Notes: generated from the sequence alone by a model not told the origin. A DNA stretch of 64,000 nt from Poecilobothrus nobilitatus (GCA_947095535.1 OX352772.1:103851099-103915098); one strand, 5' to 3'. Positions 45,816-57,564 are shown, counted from the first letter of the stretch. Translations and numbers: made by a program.

Positions 45816-46329
45816 AAGTTTTTTTTCTTTTTTTTTATTATTCAATATTTTTCAAAATTTCTTTTTTTAACGTTTACAATTTTTATAATACAAAATTACG
45901 TAAACAAAAATATGATTTTGTTACAAATGTACCTACACAGAAGTTTCAATTAAATGTAATGTCGTTAACGTTAGACAGTAACTATTTTTATGCTGTATGC
46001 TGCGTGACAATGACTTTTGCTTTGATAGTTTCATAGTTGATTTGATACGGAAGTTAAAATCATTGATAGTGAAACACTTATGTAAATGTTTGTATAGTTT
46101 TCTTCATTTTCTAGTTATCGCTTACACGTTTCCCTTATCTTACACGGTTACCAAACCCTCCCTAAATTTTTCTTCCTTTTCCCCATTTTTTATAATTTAT
46201 TTAGTGTGTATTATAATTAGTTTTACATTCTTGTTTACTAATTTTTGCATACTTTATTTATTTATTTTTTATTAAATATGTTTTGTAATTACCTAAATAC
46301 TAAATTACAATAATTTGTATTTGGGTGAC
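45816..46329 (+). repeat. Flanking sequence, first copy (repeated at 47536-47700 and 49492-49585)
   Basis: 46054-46205 matches 47536-47700 (TTAAAATCATTGATAGTGAA onward) and 46226-46320 matches 49492-49585 (TTTTACATTCTTGTTTACTA onward). In the second copy the two parts are separated by a LINE. No gene is recognised. The open frames here are low-complexity. Confidence 0.8.
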
Positions 46330-47535
46330 AAAGGATTTTTAAATTATTTCAATTAATATTGAACTTTAAAAAATGATTTCATCTATGAGACGCGTGTCGT
46401 TATGTTAATTAGAAAATTGAGTGTAAGTACATAAAGATATTAAATTACAAACGAAGCTTGCCACCGGTTTTTAAAGGCACAGATTTTCCAAAAGACAATA
46501 CAAATATTTTAGAGTACTACGACTTCCACCATAATTTTGTAATTTTCTTAGAATTTTATACATAAGATAAAATGTGAAAAATAGAGATATTTTTTTCAAT
46601 TAGAAAAAAAATCTTATATATTAATCTTAAATCTTATATATTTGGAAAATCATTAACCCATGTAAAATTATAATGCACATTTATGAATTTTTTTTTTTTT
46701 TTTGTTGCCATTTGTTATGTCAGTTGTCATGGATTGTTTTTAAATACAACTTTTGTATTTAAAATAAATTTTAAGTAATAAGCAACAATTGTTGTCCGCT
46801 AAAATTGTGATTTGTATTTTTAAAATATATATGAGTACTAATTATTCAAAGACTCGTATAATTTTTTTCGTACCTATAACATTAAGAAAAAACATTGAAA
46901 TCCCTGCAGGGTAATTTATTATCCATTTTATTACTCAATTAGACTTGTCACCTAAACGTTTTTGGAGCGTATAATACGTTTTTTCTATCAAAAATAGTTG
47001 TGAATACTGAATACACTATACGTACGTTTTTTATAAATATTCAAAAATATACGCTTTTTTGGTTATAAAATTTCTTTTTTATATAAATATTGCTGCTAGG
47101 GTAATTAATATCGTATAAACGTCAAATTATATAGTATAAAATAAACATGAAACAAAACCGGTCGATATTTAATCGATTCTTTTTTTCCATCCCATCCCCC
47201 AATTTTAATTCTGTACATACTATGTCAAATGTCATGTTATTGATATCTCAGATCTCATTCATTGCTGTGTTGTTGATGTTGTTTAGCATGATTGTGTAGT
47301 AATTAGATAAATATTCGGTTGGATAATGGATTGGATTGGATTTTGGATAAGAAGGATCAGATGATAATTTAGTATTTATTAAATTTTGGGTGCGTTTTTT
47401 ATTGTTACTATATTTAACCATACGTTGTATATCAATATTTTTATAGTCATTCCTTTTAAACATGACATTTTTCGACAAAGAAAACTCCAAAAATTTAAGC
47501 GTCCGTAGTAGGAGCAGTAGCAGCACAGATAACGA
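46330..47535 (+). repeat. Second copy of the hAT-A 5' region
   Basis: It matches 7550-8572 and then 9536-9797 directly, lacking the 959-bp ITPA-bearing insert. It lies between two copies of the flanking sequence described at 45816 and ends abruptly at AGATAACGA inside the transposase N-terminus. Confidence 0.85.
47462..47535 (+). pseudogene. hAT-A transposase N-terminus, frame preserved
   Basis: It reads MTFFDKENSKNLSVRSRSSS and onward to the truncation. It retains four bases (CCGT) that are missing from the copy at 9725. That makes the start codon continuous with the serine-rich and zinc-finger region, so this truncated copy shows the ancestral start. Confidence 0.75.
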
Positions 47536-47700
47536 TTAAAATCATTGATAGTGAAAGACTTATGTAAATGTTTGTGTAGTTTTCTTCATTTTCTAGTTAT
47601 CGCTTACACGTTTCCCTTATCTTACACGATTACCAAACCATCCCTAAATTTTTCTTTTTTTTCCCCATTTTTTATAATTTATTTAGTGTGTATTATAAAT
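47536..47700 (+). repeat. Flanking sequence, second copy (left part)
   Basis: Matches 46054-46205. The match resumes at 49492 after the LINE. Confidence 0.8.
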
Positions 47701-49490
47701 TGTTTTTTTTTTTTTCTTTATTTTATTTAATTTCATGATAAATAGAAAATTAACAATTATTTGTATTTTTTTATAGATCTTAGCCTAAACCGTCTGATCT
47801 TATAAGATTGTGACATTGAGTTACACATATTTAAATTCAATATTCGATTTCAAAATTACAAAACAATAAAATAAAAAATTTGATTAAAAAATTAAAAGAA
47901 AGAAATTAAAAATTACAAAAATCAAAAAAAAAGCCAAAAAGAATTATAATTAAGTAATAAAAATAAATAATAAAATCAAAAAAAAAAAAAAAGAAGAAAC
48001 AAGATGTATATATTATAAGTTCATATTCTGATGCTATTACTATTATTGCAATTGCTTATCAAGTCAATAATGTTGCCCGAAAATCACAATAATCACACAA
48101 TTATAATACATCAGCTAACTAATCAATCTCATCATTTGTAAAATTTATTCGTTTTACTGTACAAATCTACATATTTACATATATTTTCTATTGAAAATTT
48201 TAAATAACAAAATTTAAATAATAAAATAATAAAAATATATACATATATATACAAGTATGTTTGAACTACCAACAGACGAGTGTGCAAAAATTGTAACGAT
48301 GAATTTTTAAATTAGGCAGTTTTCCGATTTTTCAATTGAGAATTATTATCTATAATTAGTGAGAATTCTTTCCGTAATCTTTTTTTTAAACATATAGATG
48401 TTTTCAATTATTTTATATTCCTGTGGTAGTTCATTAAATTCTTTTAAACAATTGTATACACAGTTGTTTTTTTGTTTATCAGTCTTGAATAGTGATAGGT
48501 AAAATTTAGATTTATTTCTGGTGTTATAGTTATGAAAGTCAAAATTTTGTTTCAATATAAAATTATGTTTTATTTTGTTGTTTATAATCTTAAATGCAAT
48601 TACATAGAGCTCCTATTACATATATTTGGAAAGCTTAAATATTTCTCAGTATAAAGCATACTGATTGGATGCAGAATAGGATAGTTATGTATTGCTTTTA
48701 TACCTTTTATTAGATTTTCAATTTTTCTTAAGTAAATTTGCGGGGCTCTACTCCATATTGGGTTTACTTAAACTATGTTGGACAAAACATAGGACGCATA
48801 TATAACAAATAATGCATTTTTATCTAGAAATTTGCTCAGCCTATGGAGAATAAATACATACGGAGAAACTTTTTTGATTGTGTGCTCTATGTGCTTATCT
48901 CACCTGAGCTTACTGTCTATGTAGAGGCCTAGATAATTGTGACACTTAACTACATTGAGCTTCGAACCATTATGAATGAAAGTGGTGTCATTAAAAATTT
49001 TATTATCAAATAGTAGTATGTGGGTTTACTGATGTTCATCATTCACCTATTTTTCAGAACCCATTCACTTATAATTATCAGATCATCTAATGCTTCTGTA
49101 AAGTGCGCCTCACTTGTCTCCGAGTACTTTATGACCGCATCATCAGCAAACAACTGTATAACTCTACGAAGGTTAAGTCGAGTCAAGTCATTTATGTAGA
49201 CCTTGAAAAGAAGCGGACCCAAGTCCGCACACATTTATCACTGATCCCTGTGGCACCCCCTTGTTAATTATACATAGCTTGCTTGTGTTTTTGCCAATCC
49301 TTACACACTGTGTTCTTTTACTTAAGTAAGATTTGAATAAAGAAATTTGCTCAGTCGAAAAACCCAACATAGCAAGCTTATAAAGTAGAATTTTATGATC
49401 GACACAGTCGAATGCCTTTTGTAGGTCAATGAAAATACAGGCTGTAAATTTTCAATTATTCATACTTTTAGTTATAAAGTCGGTTATTTT
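47701..49490 (-). mobile_element. 5'-truncated LINE with degraded RT
   Basis: The minus strand carries RT pieces: IFIDLQKAFDCVDHK (about 49435-49390), SYLSKRTQCVRIGK and GVPQGSVI (49370-49188), LFKVYINDLTRLNL with QLFADDAVIKYSE (49234-49043), and a C-terminal HNYNTRNKSKFYLS (48555-48346) close to the usual LINE terminus. A frameshift follows GVPQGSVI. The 3' tail is AT-rich (47700-47760 on the plus strand). The insertion site is defined by the uninterrupted copy at 46205-46226. Confidence 0.82.
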
Positions 49491-49589
49491 ACATTCTTGT
49501 TTACTAATTTTTGCATACTTTATTTTTTATTAATTATGTTTTGTAATTACCTAAATTACAATAATATGTATTTGGGTGATAAATGTTCG

Positions 49590-50533
49590 TGAGTATTTAC
49601 AATTTTAATATTATAAGAAAGTTTTATTTAATTTTTATTTTAGTGATTAAATATTTAATTATTTTAGTGATAGAATTATTATTATTATAGAAAAATAATG
49701 ATATATCAATATTTTGTTAATTTTTACGTGATTTTTTTTTGTGTTTGTTTATTATTTTGTTAGTTTGTATGTTTATTATTTTTTGTTGTTATTTGTGTTT
49801 GTATATATATTTTATAGATGAGATTATTAAATCTTGTTATATTTTATGTTTATTTATTTTTTATTTTTTAATTTTATGTATCACTTTTTCAACTTCTTCG
49901 ACAAAACGCCTATTTTTGAAGAATCTATGTTAGCTGCTGGGAGCTCATTAAATAACCTGATGCCCTTCACCATTGTTGAGCTATTTCTAAGGTGAGTTAG
50001 TATTTCTGGTAAAACCAATAAATTATGACCCCTGATTTAATATTGATTTCGTTCACCGCGATTGTATAGGTATATGTTCGTTTTTATCAGTATTTTTTAT
50101 TTTAAATATAAGTTTAGATAATTCGAAATTGGCTATTTGTGTAATAGTGTAGAGTACTGTTACATTGGCTTCATGTTGTTATTGCATATTTGATTCTAGC
50201 TAGAATATGTGAGTTGTACACTAGATTAATAATGTTACTGTTAATGGAGTTATTCTTTTAGGATAATGTGTATATTTTTGTATTCTTTGCGTATTTATGT
50301 AGACCCAGAAACTTCATATTATTTACTCTTTCAATATCACAACTATTTATTTTATATTAAATTGATCATTGTTCAGTTTGCAAGCTTTTCTGAATAAAAT
50401 ATTCTTCGTTTTATTAGTGTTTAGGGTAATAATTTCCACAAACCCATGCATAATATTTTTTAAGTTCATTATTCATATAGTTATTAAATTCTTCCAATTT
50501 ACGAGCGGTAAGGGTTATCGATGTATCGTCTGT
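49590..50533 (-). pseudogene. LINE RT 3' part, copy 1
   Basis: Minus-strand remnants in shifting frames: ARKLEEFNNYMNNELKN, then TLNTNKTKNILFRKACKLNN, then MKFLGLHKYAKNTK, ending NSSTMVKGIRLFNELPAA. These are the RT-thumb and C-terminal landmarks of a Jockey-like LINE. It is repeated almost exactly at 50866-51785. Confidence 0.75.
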
Positions 50534-50603
50534 ATACTATGCATGGGTTTGTGGAAATTACTCACCGTAAACACTGATAAAACGAAGAATATTTTATTTT
50601 TTA
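50393..50603. repeat. Fold-back inverted repeat
   Basis: AAAATATTCTTCGTTTTAT... through CCCATGCAT (about 50395-50457) is repeated in inverse orientation at about 50541-50603 (ATGCATGGGTTTGTGGAAAT onward). The spacer is about 85 bp. The right arm is out of place relative to the LINE, so a short snap-back inversion occurred here. Confidence 0.85.
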
Positions 50604-50865
50604 TTTTGGAAGCCAACATAACCAGTGTTATTAATGAAATAAGGCCTGAATTACTAGAAAAAGTGGTCTAAAATTGGTCTGATCCAAATGCAGGAAGTTA
50701 TTTTTAAAACTAAATGTCATAAAATTGTCTTTCAAATAAAAAAAATTGGGTTCAATCTTAATTTAAATGTATTTTATTTCAATTTAAAGTTCTATCATTC
50801 TTAAAACCCGTCTTATATAGCAGAGGACCCAATATTGAGCTTTGTGGTACACCATATTTTAAGAC
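50604..50865 (+). pseudogene. Mariner transposase 3' scrap fused to LINE RT motif B
   Basis: The plus strand encodes the last residues of the mariner found at 54008 (EANITSVINEIRPELLEKVV, stop) and its 3' flank. From about 50816 the sequence turns into minus-strand LINE RT (GVPQSSILGPLL). The same mariner/LINE join recurs at about 54770, so the two pieces were joined before being duplicated. Confidence 0.7.
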
Positions 50866-51785
50866 CCTTGAGTATTTACAATTTTAATATTATAAGAAAG
50901 TTTTATTTAATTTTTATTTTAGTGATTAAATATTTAGTTATTTCAGTGATAGAATTATTATTATTATAGATAAATAATGATATGTCAATATTTTGTTAGT
51001 TTGTATGTTTATTATTTTTTGTTGTTATTTGTGTTTGTATATATATTTTATAGATGAGATTATTAAATCTTGTTATATTTTAACTATTTATTTATTTTAA
51101 TAATTTTTTTTTTTTAATTTTATGTATCAATTTTTCAACTTCTTCGACAAAACATCTATTTTTGAAGAATCAATGTCAGCTGCTGGGAGCTCATTAAATA
51201 ACCTGATGCCCTTCACCATTCTTGAGCTATTTCTAAGGTGAGTTAGTATTTCTGGTAAAACCAATAAATTATGACCCCTGATTTAATATTGATTTCGATC
51301 ACCGCGATTGTATAGGTATACGTTCGTTTTTATCAGTATTTTTTATTTTAAATATAAGTTTAGATAATTTGAAATTGGCTATTTGTGCAATAGTGTAGAG
51401 TACTGTTACGTTGGCTTCATGTTGTTATTGCATATCTGATTCTAGCTAGAATATGTGAGTTGTACACTAGATTAATAATGTCACTGTTAATGGAGTTATT
51501 CTTTTAGGATAGCGTGTATATTTTTGTGTATTCTTTGCGTATTTATGTAGACCCAGAAACTTCATATTATTTACTCTTTCAATATCACAATTATTTATTT
51601 TATATTAAATTTATCATTGTTCAGTTTGCTAGCTTTTCTGAATAAAATATTCTTCGTTTTATCAGTGTTTAGGGTAAGTAATTTCCACAAACCCATGCAT
51701 AATATTTTTTAAGTTCATTATTCATATAGCTATTAAATTCTTCCAATTTACGAGCGGTAAGGGTTATCGATGTATCGTCTATATG
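50866..51785 (-). pseudogene. LINE RT 3' part, copy 2
   Basis: Direct repeat of 49590-50533 with scattered substitutions and small indels. It extends to ATCGATGTATCGTCTATA, then unrelated AT-rich sequence follows (51786-52009) in which I see nothing. Confidence 0.75.
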
Positions 51786-52009
51786 GTGTATTTTGCCTAT
51801 TAATATATTGTAGTATAACTGTAAATTCAACATAACCAAAATAATTTTAAATTAAAATTAAATAACATAAAATTGCTGACGCAAAATTTTTTGTGGTCAC
51901 ACTTTCAATTGCAAACATCTATTTATTTTTGTATAGTACAATATCTGCATCTTTTACAATAAGTGCATTTATTTACACACAATATATTCAATAAAGAAGA
52001 TCTAATCAC

Positions 52010-52492
52010 ATTTTTCGTTTAGATTTTTAAACGTTATGATTTGTGAATGATTCATTTTTGTATGCAATTATATTTTTGGTAATATTTTAGCTAGACCAAC
52101 AAATTTAACTGAAGCTATACAGCTAGCATCAGAAATGGATACTGAAGTTAGAACAAATAATATCATGTATTTTAAGTCAAACAATTTTAGAAATAGAAAT
52201 AGCTATAACAGAAATAGAAGTAACACCTACAATATTGAATATAATAACAATAATAATAATAATCGCAGCAACAATAATTCCAGTAGTAATTACAATAACA
52301 ACAGATTTTCCAACACACAAACGAGACAACAGGGAAACTTCATCGGCCTGGCCGAAGAAATCCGCGGCATGTGAACAACGTGCACAGAGGTGCTCAAAGT
52401 GATCAAATTGCATCTTTCGTTTAGATTTTTAAACGTTACGATTTGTTTATGATTCATTTTTGTATGCAATTATATTTTTGGTAATATTTTGG
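52010..52492 (+). pseudogene. Gag-like scrap between two 82-bp direct repeats
   Basis: 52010-52091 and 52411-52492 are near-identical (TTTCGTTTAGATTTTTAAAC...TTTTGGTAATATTTT). Between them the plus strand reads ARPTNLTEAIQLASEMDTE, then an Asn/Arg-rich tract, then QQGNFIGLAEEIRGM. The first part resembles the C-terminal end of a Ty3/gypsy-type Gag. The Asn-rich tract also makes an antisense Ile-rich open frame that is not real. Confidence 0.55.
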
Positions 52493-52689
52493 TTAATTTT
52501 GACATATGGAAATTGTATTGTAGAAAGAAATTGTATATTGCATTTTTTGCCCCAAATAATTTCTGTGTAATTGTTATAATTTATTGACTTTGATAATTTT
52601 AGTATTATGATAATGTAAATAAAATAGTATAAATAGTAAGGCATTTGAAAAACAAGTAAAAGTAACAGTAAGTGGATGCAACCGACTTA

Positions 52690-53575
52690 TTTATACCCTA
52701 CACCTTAAAAATTCAAATTAAATTAAAAATCCATAAGTTATTTTAGTTAGGTATTGAATACAAGTTAAAAAAGTAAATGCTTTTACAACCTTTGTACAAA
52801 ATTTCATGTTGCTATCTTTATTAAATTCGAAAATATGCTTGTTAGGTCTTGGGAAGTGTGTGGAGGCATGCGGACCACCACCCCAATTCATCTCAAATAT
52901 TAGAGACATCATCAGAACAGGGTAGAACACTTTTATATCAGATTTCAATTTTTCATATTTATTAATTTCGAAGAAATGCTTGTTTGGTTTTGGGAGTTTT
53001 CTGGCAGATACCCAAACAACCATTCCAATTTATCTGAAATTTTAGGCAAATCAAGGATTCAGGAAACAACACCCTCGTATCAAATTTGCAGTCTCTATCT
53101 TTATTAATTTCGAATATATGCTTGTTCGGTTTTGGAAATTGTGTAGGAGGTACCCGAACAACCACTCCAATTCATTTCAAATTTTAGGGATATCAGGGAT
53201 TCAGGAAAACACCTCCCTCGCACAAAATTTTAAGTTTCTATCTTTATTAATTTGGAAGATATGCGTATTCGGTTTTGGCAGTTGTATGGGAGGTACCCGA
53301 ACCCATGGTCTGATTTCACTCATTTCAATTCAATCCCCGCCTTAGTTTAGTCATTGTTAACCTACAGTATAAATTTCATCAAGATAGCATAATTATTTTT
53401 TGAGTTATTGTGCGTACGAACGAACGGACGGACATCGCTAAATCGACTAAGGAGGTGATCCTGATTCAGAATATATATACATGTCCATATCTAAGTCGCT
53501 TCCTTTTGGTGGTTACAAACACCATACCAAAGTTAATATACCCTCTACTTTGAATGTAGGGTATAATAAAAATCA
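52690..53575 (-). repeat. Dispersed hairpin-headed repeat, distant family member
   Basis: On the minus strand it starts TATACCCTACATTC...GAGGGTATATTAA (hairpin head, 53535-53568). Then come GTTTGTAACCACC, GGATCACCTCC, AGTCGATTTAGCGATGTCCG and a CCGTCCGTTCGTTCG tract, the same ordered landmarks as the repeats at 5126 and 42661. Its other end is TATACCCTACACC near 52692. The interior holds a tandem array. Confidence 0.75.
52796..53340. repeat. Tandem array of four ~140-bp units
   Basis: Units starting near 52796, 52940, 53078 and 53222 each contain TCTTTATTAATTTCGAA-like sequence, then ATGCTTGTTCGGTTTTGG, then GGTACCCGAACAACC and AATT(C/T)ATCTCAAATTTTAG. Units differ from one another at many sites. 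The open frames over this array on either strand are period artefacts. Confidence 0.8.
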
Positions 53576-54007
53576 GAATTATTTTGGATTCAAACCCGAA
53601 TAGTGTTCCTGAGCAATTAACTTTGCTTGCCTTATTTTATTATTTTATAGTTATTTTATCAGAACAATTAACTTTGCTTGTTTTATTTAATTTTATTAAT
53701 TTAAATTAAAAGGTTTGCCTTAGCCTTAAAATAAGGAAACGGTAATTTAGTTTGCCATATTGATCAGCGGTTACTGCGCTGGATAAATATACGGTAAATT
53801 GTGTGTGCAATTAGGAAAGACTAATAACAGCACGTTAGCCGCATACAAACAATTAGTTAGGGAAAGACTATTATTCAAAATCTATATAACATCAAATTTA
53901 TTACAATATAATAACATATATAATATAACATTTAAATTAGGATTGAAACCAGGATACGATTAAAATTAGCATTTTTATTTGATTTTAGTAAGCATTGACA
54001 AATTATC
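53576..54007. other. AT-rich, no gene recognised
   Basis: Contains a short direct repeat (CAATTAACTTTGCTTG near 53617 and 53666) and otherwise nothing I can identify. Part of it may be the 5' flank of the mariner remnant. Confidence 0.4.
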
Positions 54008-54700
54008 ATGGAAAGACTCACGCCGCAACAACTGTTACAAATTGTTGAAATTTATTTTCAAAATCAGTTTTCTATTCGCCAAACTTATAGAGCACGATTT
54101 ATCAAAAAATTGTGTTTAGTGATGAAGCTCATTTTTAGTTGAACGGCTACGTGAACAAGTAAAATTGTCATATATAGAGCGAAAACAATCTTTAAGAAAT
54201 TCAGCAGGTTTCATTGCATTCTGAAAAATGCACTGTATGGTGTGATTTACACGCTGGAGGCATCTTCGGTCCATATTTCTTTAAAAACGATGCCGGAGCT
54301 AATGTTACAGTGAATGGTGCTCGTTACAGATCGATTATCAATGATTTTTCGTTTCAAAATTTGAATTGTAACGACCCGAAAGTGTTTTGCTACCTATCAA
54401 TTGATTTATTGAAAGAAAGATTTAACGATACATTATTTCGAGAAATGGTGCAATAAGTTGGCCTTTAAGATCATGCAACATAACGCCGCTGGATTATTTT
54501 CTTTGGGGTTATGTGTAGTCATTAGTTTATGCTGATAAACCAGAAACAATAGACGGTTTGGAAGCCAACATAATCCGTGTTATTAATGAAATAAGGCGTG
54601 AATTACTCGAAAAAGTGGTCTAAAATTGGTCTGATTCAAATGCAGGAAGTTATTTTTAAAACTAAATGTCATAAAATTATCTTTCAAATAAAAAAAAAAT
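54008..54700 (+). pseudogene. Tc1/mariner-family transposase remnant
   Basis: It begins MERLTPQQLLQIVEIYFQNQ, the helix-turn-helix start. After a large deletion it resumes SDEAHF (first catalytic Asp) and NGYVN with stops. Frame 54214-54456 has EKCTVWCDLHAGGIFGPYFF and NDAGANVTVNGARYRSIIN. The WFQQDGAT-type motif with the second catalytic residue is missing (NDPKVFCY joins straight to LSIDLLKERF). The end retains NAAGLFSLGLCVV in place of the DYFLWGYV motif, ADKPETIDG, and a C-terminal EIRRELLEKVV. Dead by deletion, frameshift and stop. Confidence 0.85.
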
Positions 54701-54759
54701 TGGCTTCAATCTTAATTTAAATGTATTTTATTTCAATTTAAAGTTCTATCATTCTAAAA

Positions 54760-55130
54760 ACCCGTCATATATTGCAGAGGACCCAATATTGAGCTTGCTG
54801 TACGAGTATTATTTTGGCTGTGTATTTACATATGGTGTATTAACAAGGTAAGACCTTCGTCTCTCACATCAATAGAGGTTTTTGATGGTATTATGTTGAA
54901 TACGTTGTATCATATTCAAATTTTTTCAGAATGTATTTCTCCATATTACGATTCCATAGTTCAATTCCCATATTACGATTCGATAGTTGAATGAAAAAGA
55001 CAATAATATATCGATCTTTTAGTTGCTAGAGGAACTGTATTCTGTATAAGTTTTAGCATACCACCGATTCTTCTACTCTTTGTTGCTATCTCGTTACCTG
55101 TCGTTACATTGTTGATTTCATTTTAATTAA
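54760..55130 (-). pseudogene. LINE RT scrap
   Basis: It follows the mariner 3' flank through the same junction as at about 50816 (SILGPLL-type motif, minus strand), then sequence in shifted frames with TKRSIYYCLFHS-like text typical of the LINE thumb region. Not resolvable further. Confidence 0.5.
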
Positions 55131-55309
55131 CAGTCGTGACCATAGCCAAGATACTTATAAACGTTGGTTTCTTTAATATTCATATTTTTAAACATTATAT
55201 TAGTATTATATGGTTATGCCGGTTCTGGGGCAGGAGGGGATTGTTTAAAGTTTTTAGTCCTCCTAAAAGTATGCAAAAAAAATATTTGCATATATTCGTC
55301 GAAAAAGTA
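55131..55309. other. Nothing recognised
   Basis: Short stretch including a less AT-rich patch (GGTTCTGGGGCAGGAGGGGA) at about 55218. No family match by eye. Confidence 0.4.
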
Positions 55310-55925
55310 CTAGAACTTTGCTCTCGGGTTTTATAGCCCCTGAGCATTTTATATATCTAGATAAAAATGGTTATATTCAAAACCTGAATCGTGTCCCTAT
55401 ACTATATCACTATAGTAGACGGGCTACATGTAAAACTATTGAATATGATCCTGGTAACATTAACAGAGATCTCCTGAAGTATGACATGAGTATTCCTCAT
55501 AAGGATACATTAATTAGGCAAAACTGTTGGTGGTTAGGTACAGCATGAAATATATGGAAACATATTTTTAGTATGTATATTAGTGTAAGGTAGGATAAGA
55601 TTTTAAATTATAGGTTAAGTTAGTATAAGCTAGTTTTATAAAAATTAAAAAGAAAAAAACATTGATTTTTAAAACAATTTTTTCAATGAAAAATTAAAGA
55701 AGATATGAATTTATATAAATGTATGTATATTAAAAATAAGAAAAAGCTAATTTAACATTGACAAAACTTAACATAAAAAAAAAAAATTAATTTTTAGATG
55801 TTAAAAAAAAAAAAAAAAATATTGATAAGAAACGTTTTTTTTGTAAACTTTTTTAAGTTAAGGTAAATTTGATAAATTGGAATAAATAAAGTTTAATAAA
55901 AAAAAAAAAAAAAAAAAAAAAAAAT
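55310..55925 (+). mobile_element. LINE 3' end with poly(A), abutting the left inverted repeat
   Basis: Plus-strand frame 55318-55548 reads SGFIAPEHFIYLDKNGYIQN and ends DTLIRQNCWWLGTA. It matches the C-terminus of the minus-strand LINE at 62578 (GFIAPEHFIFLDKHGYIQDD). After the stop is a 3' UTR of about 330 bp ending AATAAAGTTTAAT and a poly(A) run to 55924. It is 5'-truncated to the last ~75 codons. The 3' UTR is strongly diverged from that of the right-hand LINE, though both end in an AATAAAGTTTAAT-type sequence. Confidence 0.85.
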
Positions 55926-56983
55926 GAGTAAAAAGGATGTGTCTTTGATATTTTAAATTTAAAAATTATAGTGCTAAATATTTTAAATTGGTATAAAAAT
56001 ATGAAAACTTTTTAAACGTTTGGTTTAAAGCTTGGTTTAAATACAAAATTATTATTAAAGTTTCAACATATTTACCAAAAGTCAAATTTACATTCTATTA
56101 TAACAATTTGAGTTCTCCTAACCTTATGGAAAAAAATTAGTAGGGTGAAGATATGAAAAGTTTTTAAAGTTTGGTTTAAAGTTTGGTTTAAATACAAAAT
56201 TATTATTAAACTTTAAACATATTTACCAAACGTCAAATTTACATTCGATTATAACAATTTGAGTTCTCCTAACCTTATGGAAAAAAATTAGTAAGGAGAA
56301 GATATCAAAAGTTTTTAAAGTTTGGTTTAAAAGTTTTTAAAGTTTATTATTATTAAAGTTTATTGATTATTCTAAATTTAATTTAGTGGTTAATACATCA
56401 GTTATGTTTTAATTTGAAATTTAAAAGGCTTAAGCTATAGTGCTGAATATTTAAATTAGGATAAAAATGTGAACAGATTTTAAAGTTTGGGTTTAAAAAT
56501 TTCAAAGTTTGGTTTAATACAAAATTATTAAGAAAGGTTAAACATATTTACCAAAAGTCAAATTTATATTCTATTATAACAATTTAAGTCCTCCTAACCT
56601 TATGCAAAAAAATTAGTAAGGTGAAGATATGAAAAGTTTTTAAAGTTTATTATTATTAAAGTTTAAACTTTAATATTTACTTGAAGAAAAAGTTTGATTT
56701 GAATATGTACATAAAGAAATGTATACAAAATAATTTTAAATGAAATGTTTTTTTTATAATAAAAATAAATATATTATTTATAAAATAAATAATAAAAGTT
56801 TTGAGCTAAATGGTTGAAATATAATGAAATATTATGAACTTTGAGAAGTTTTATAGTAAATTAAAAGTTATAAATAATCAGATAAATTCAAATTTTATCT
56901 AAAGTTTTACTGTCAATTATATTTTTATATTTAACAAACGTGTTTTATTTGTCTCTGGTCTTATTTAAAGCTTTCAACAGCTT
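55926..56983 (+). repeat. Left inverted-repeat arm (1058 bp)
   Basis: It pairs with 61311-62223. It contains three tandem-like copies of a block with ACATATTTACCAAAAGTCAA, ATTATAACAATTTGAGTTCT and CCTAACCTTATGGAAAAAAA, near 56068-56150, 56218-56300 and 56545-56630. The inner end is AGCTTTCAACAGCTT. Confidence 0.9.
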
Positions 56984-57190
56984 AAAAACTTCGCTAAGCT
57001 AAAAGTGATTAAACACACTTAAGATTCGATTTTTTTTTTTTTGTAATAATAAAAAAACAAGTTTGTTCCTGTTGTTTTAAATTATACATATATATATATT
57101 TTTTTATTGATCTTTAAATTATATTTTTTTTATTAAACTAACTTTTTTATATAACTTTATTAAAATTTCTTATACACCTGAATTTTTGAC

Positions 57191-57476
57191 TGTACCTATA
57201 TAGGACAAACAGGTAGAAATTTCGCGATTCGTTATTCGGAACACATTAGAGAACTTAATAAAGTGGATTCCAAGTCCAATTTTGCCAATCACTTAATGGA
57301 AAAAACCATTCTAGCAATATAAATAACCTGAAAATCTTACATATTGATAAAAAAGGTAAAAAGTTGGATTTATTGGAATCTCTAGAAATTAATAAAGCTA
57401 TAAAACAAAATAAATCAATTTTGAACGAACAACAAGAATTGCGAAATTCACCTATGTTAAATATAGGAAATATATG
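57191..57476 (+). pseudogene. Penelope-like GIY-YIG endonuclease fragment
   Basis: The plus strand reads CTYIGQTGRNFAIRYSEHIR (the YIG-x-TGR-x-F-x-x-R-x-x-EH core of the GIY-YIG nuclease domain found at the C-terminus of Penelope-like retroelements). It continues SNFANHLMEK, and after a one-base frameshift HSSNINNLKILHIDKKGKKL, DLLESLEINKA and LNEQQELRNSPML, then a stop. The RT domain is absent. It sits just inside the left inverted-repeat arm, where the polymerase C-terminus would be expected, and is probably a later insertion. Confidence 0.88.
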
Positions 57477-57564
57477 AAATCACCTATGTTTAGATTTGTA
57501 ATTATTTAGTAGGTATAAATGTAATATTAAAAAATAGGAAAATTATTCATGTTTAGTATTAAAT

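Noticed and set aside
52718..53345. Several 67-101-codon frames over the tandem array
   Set aside because: The repeating period keeps frames open on both strands; no coding signal.
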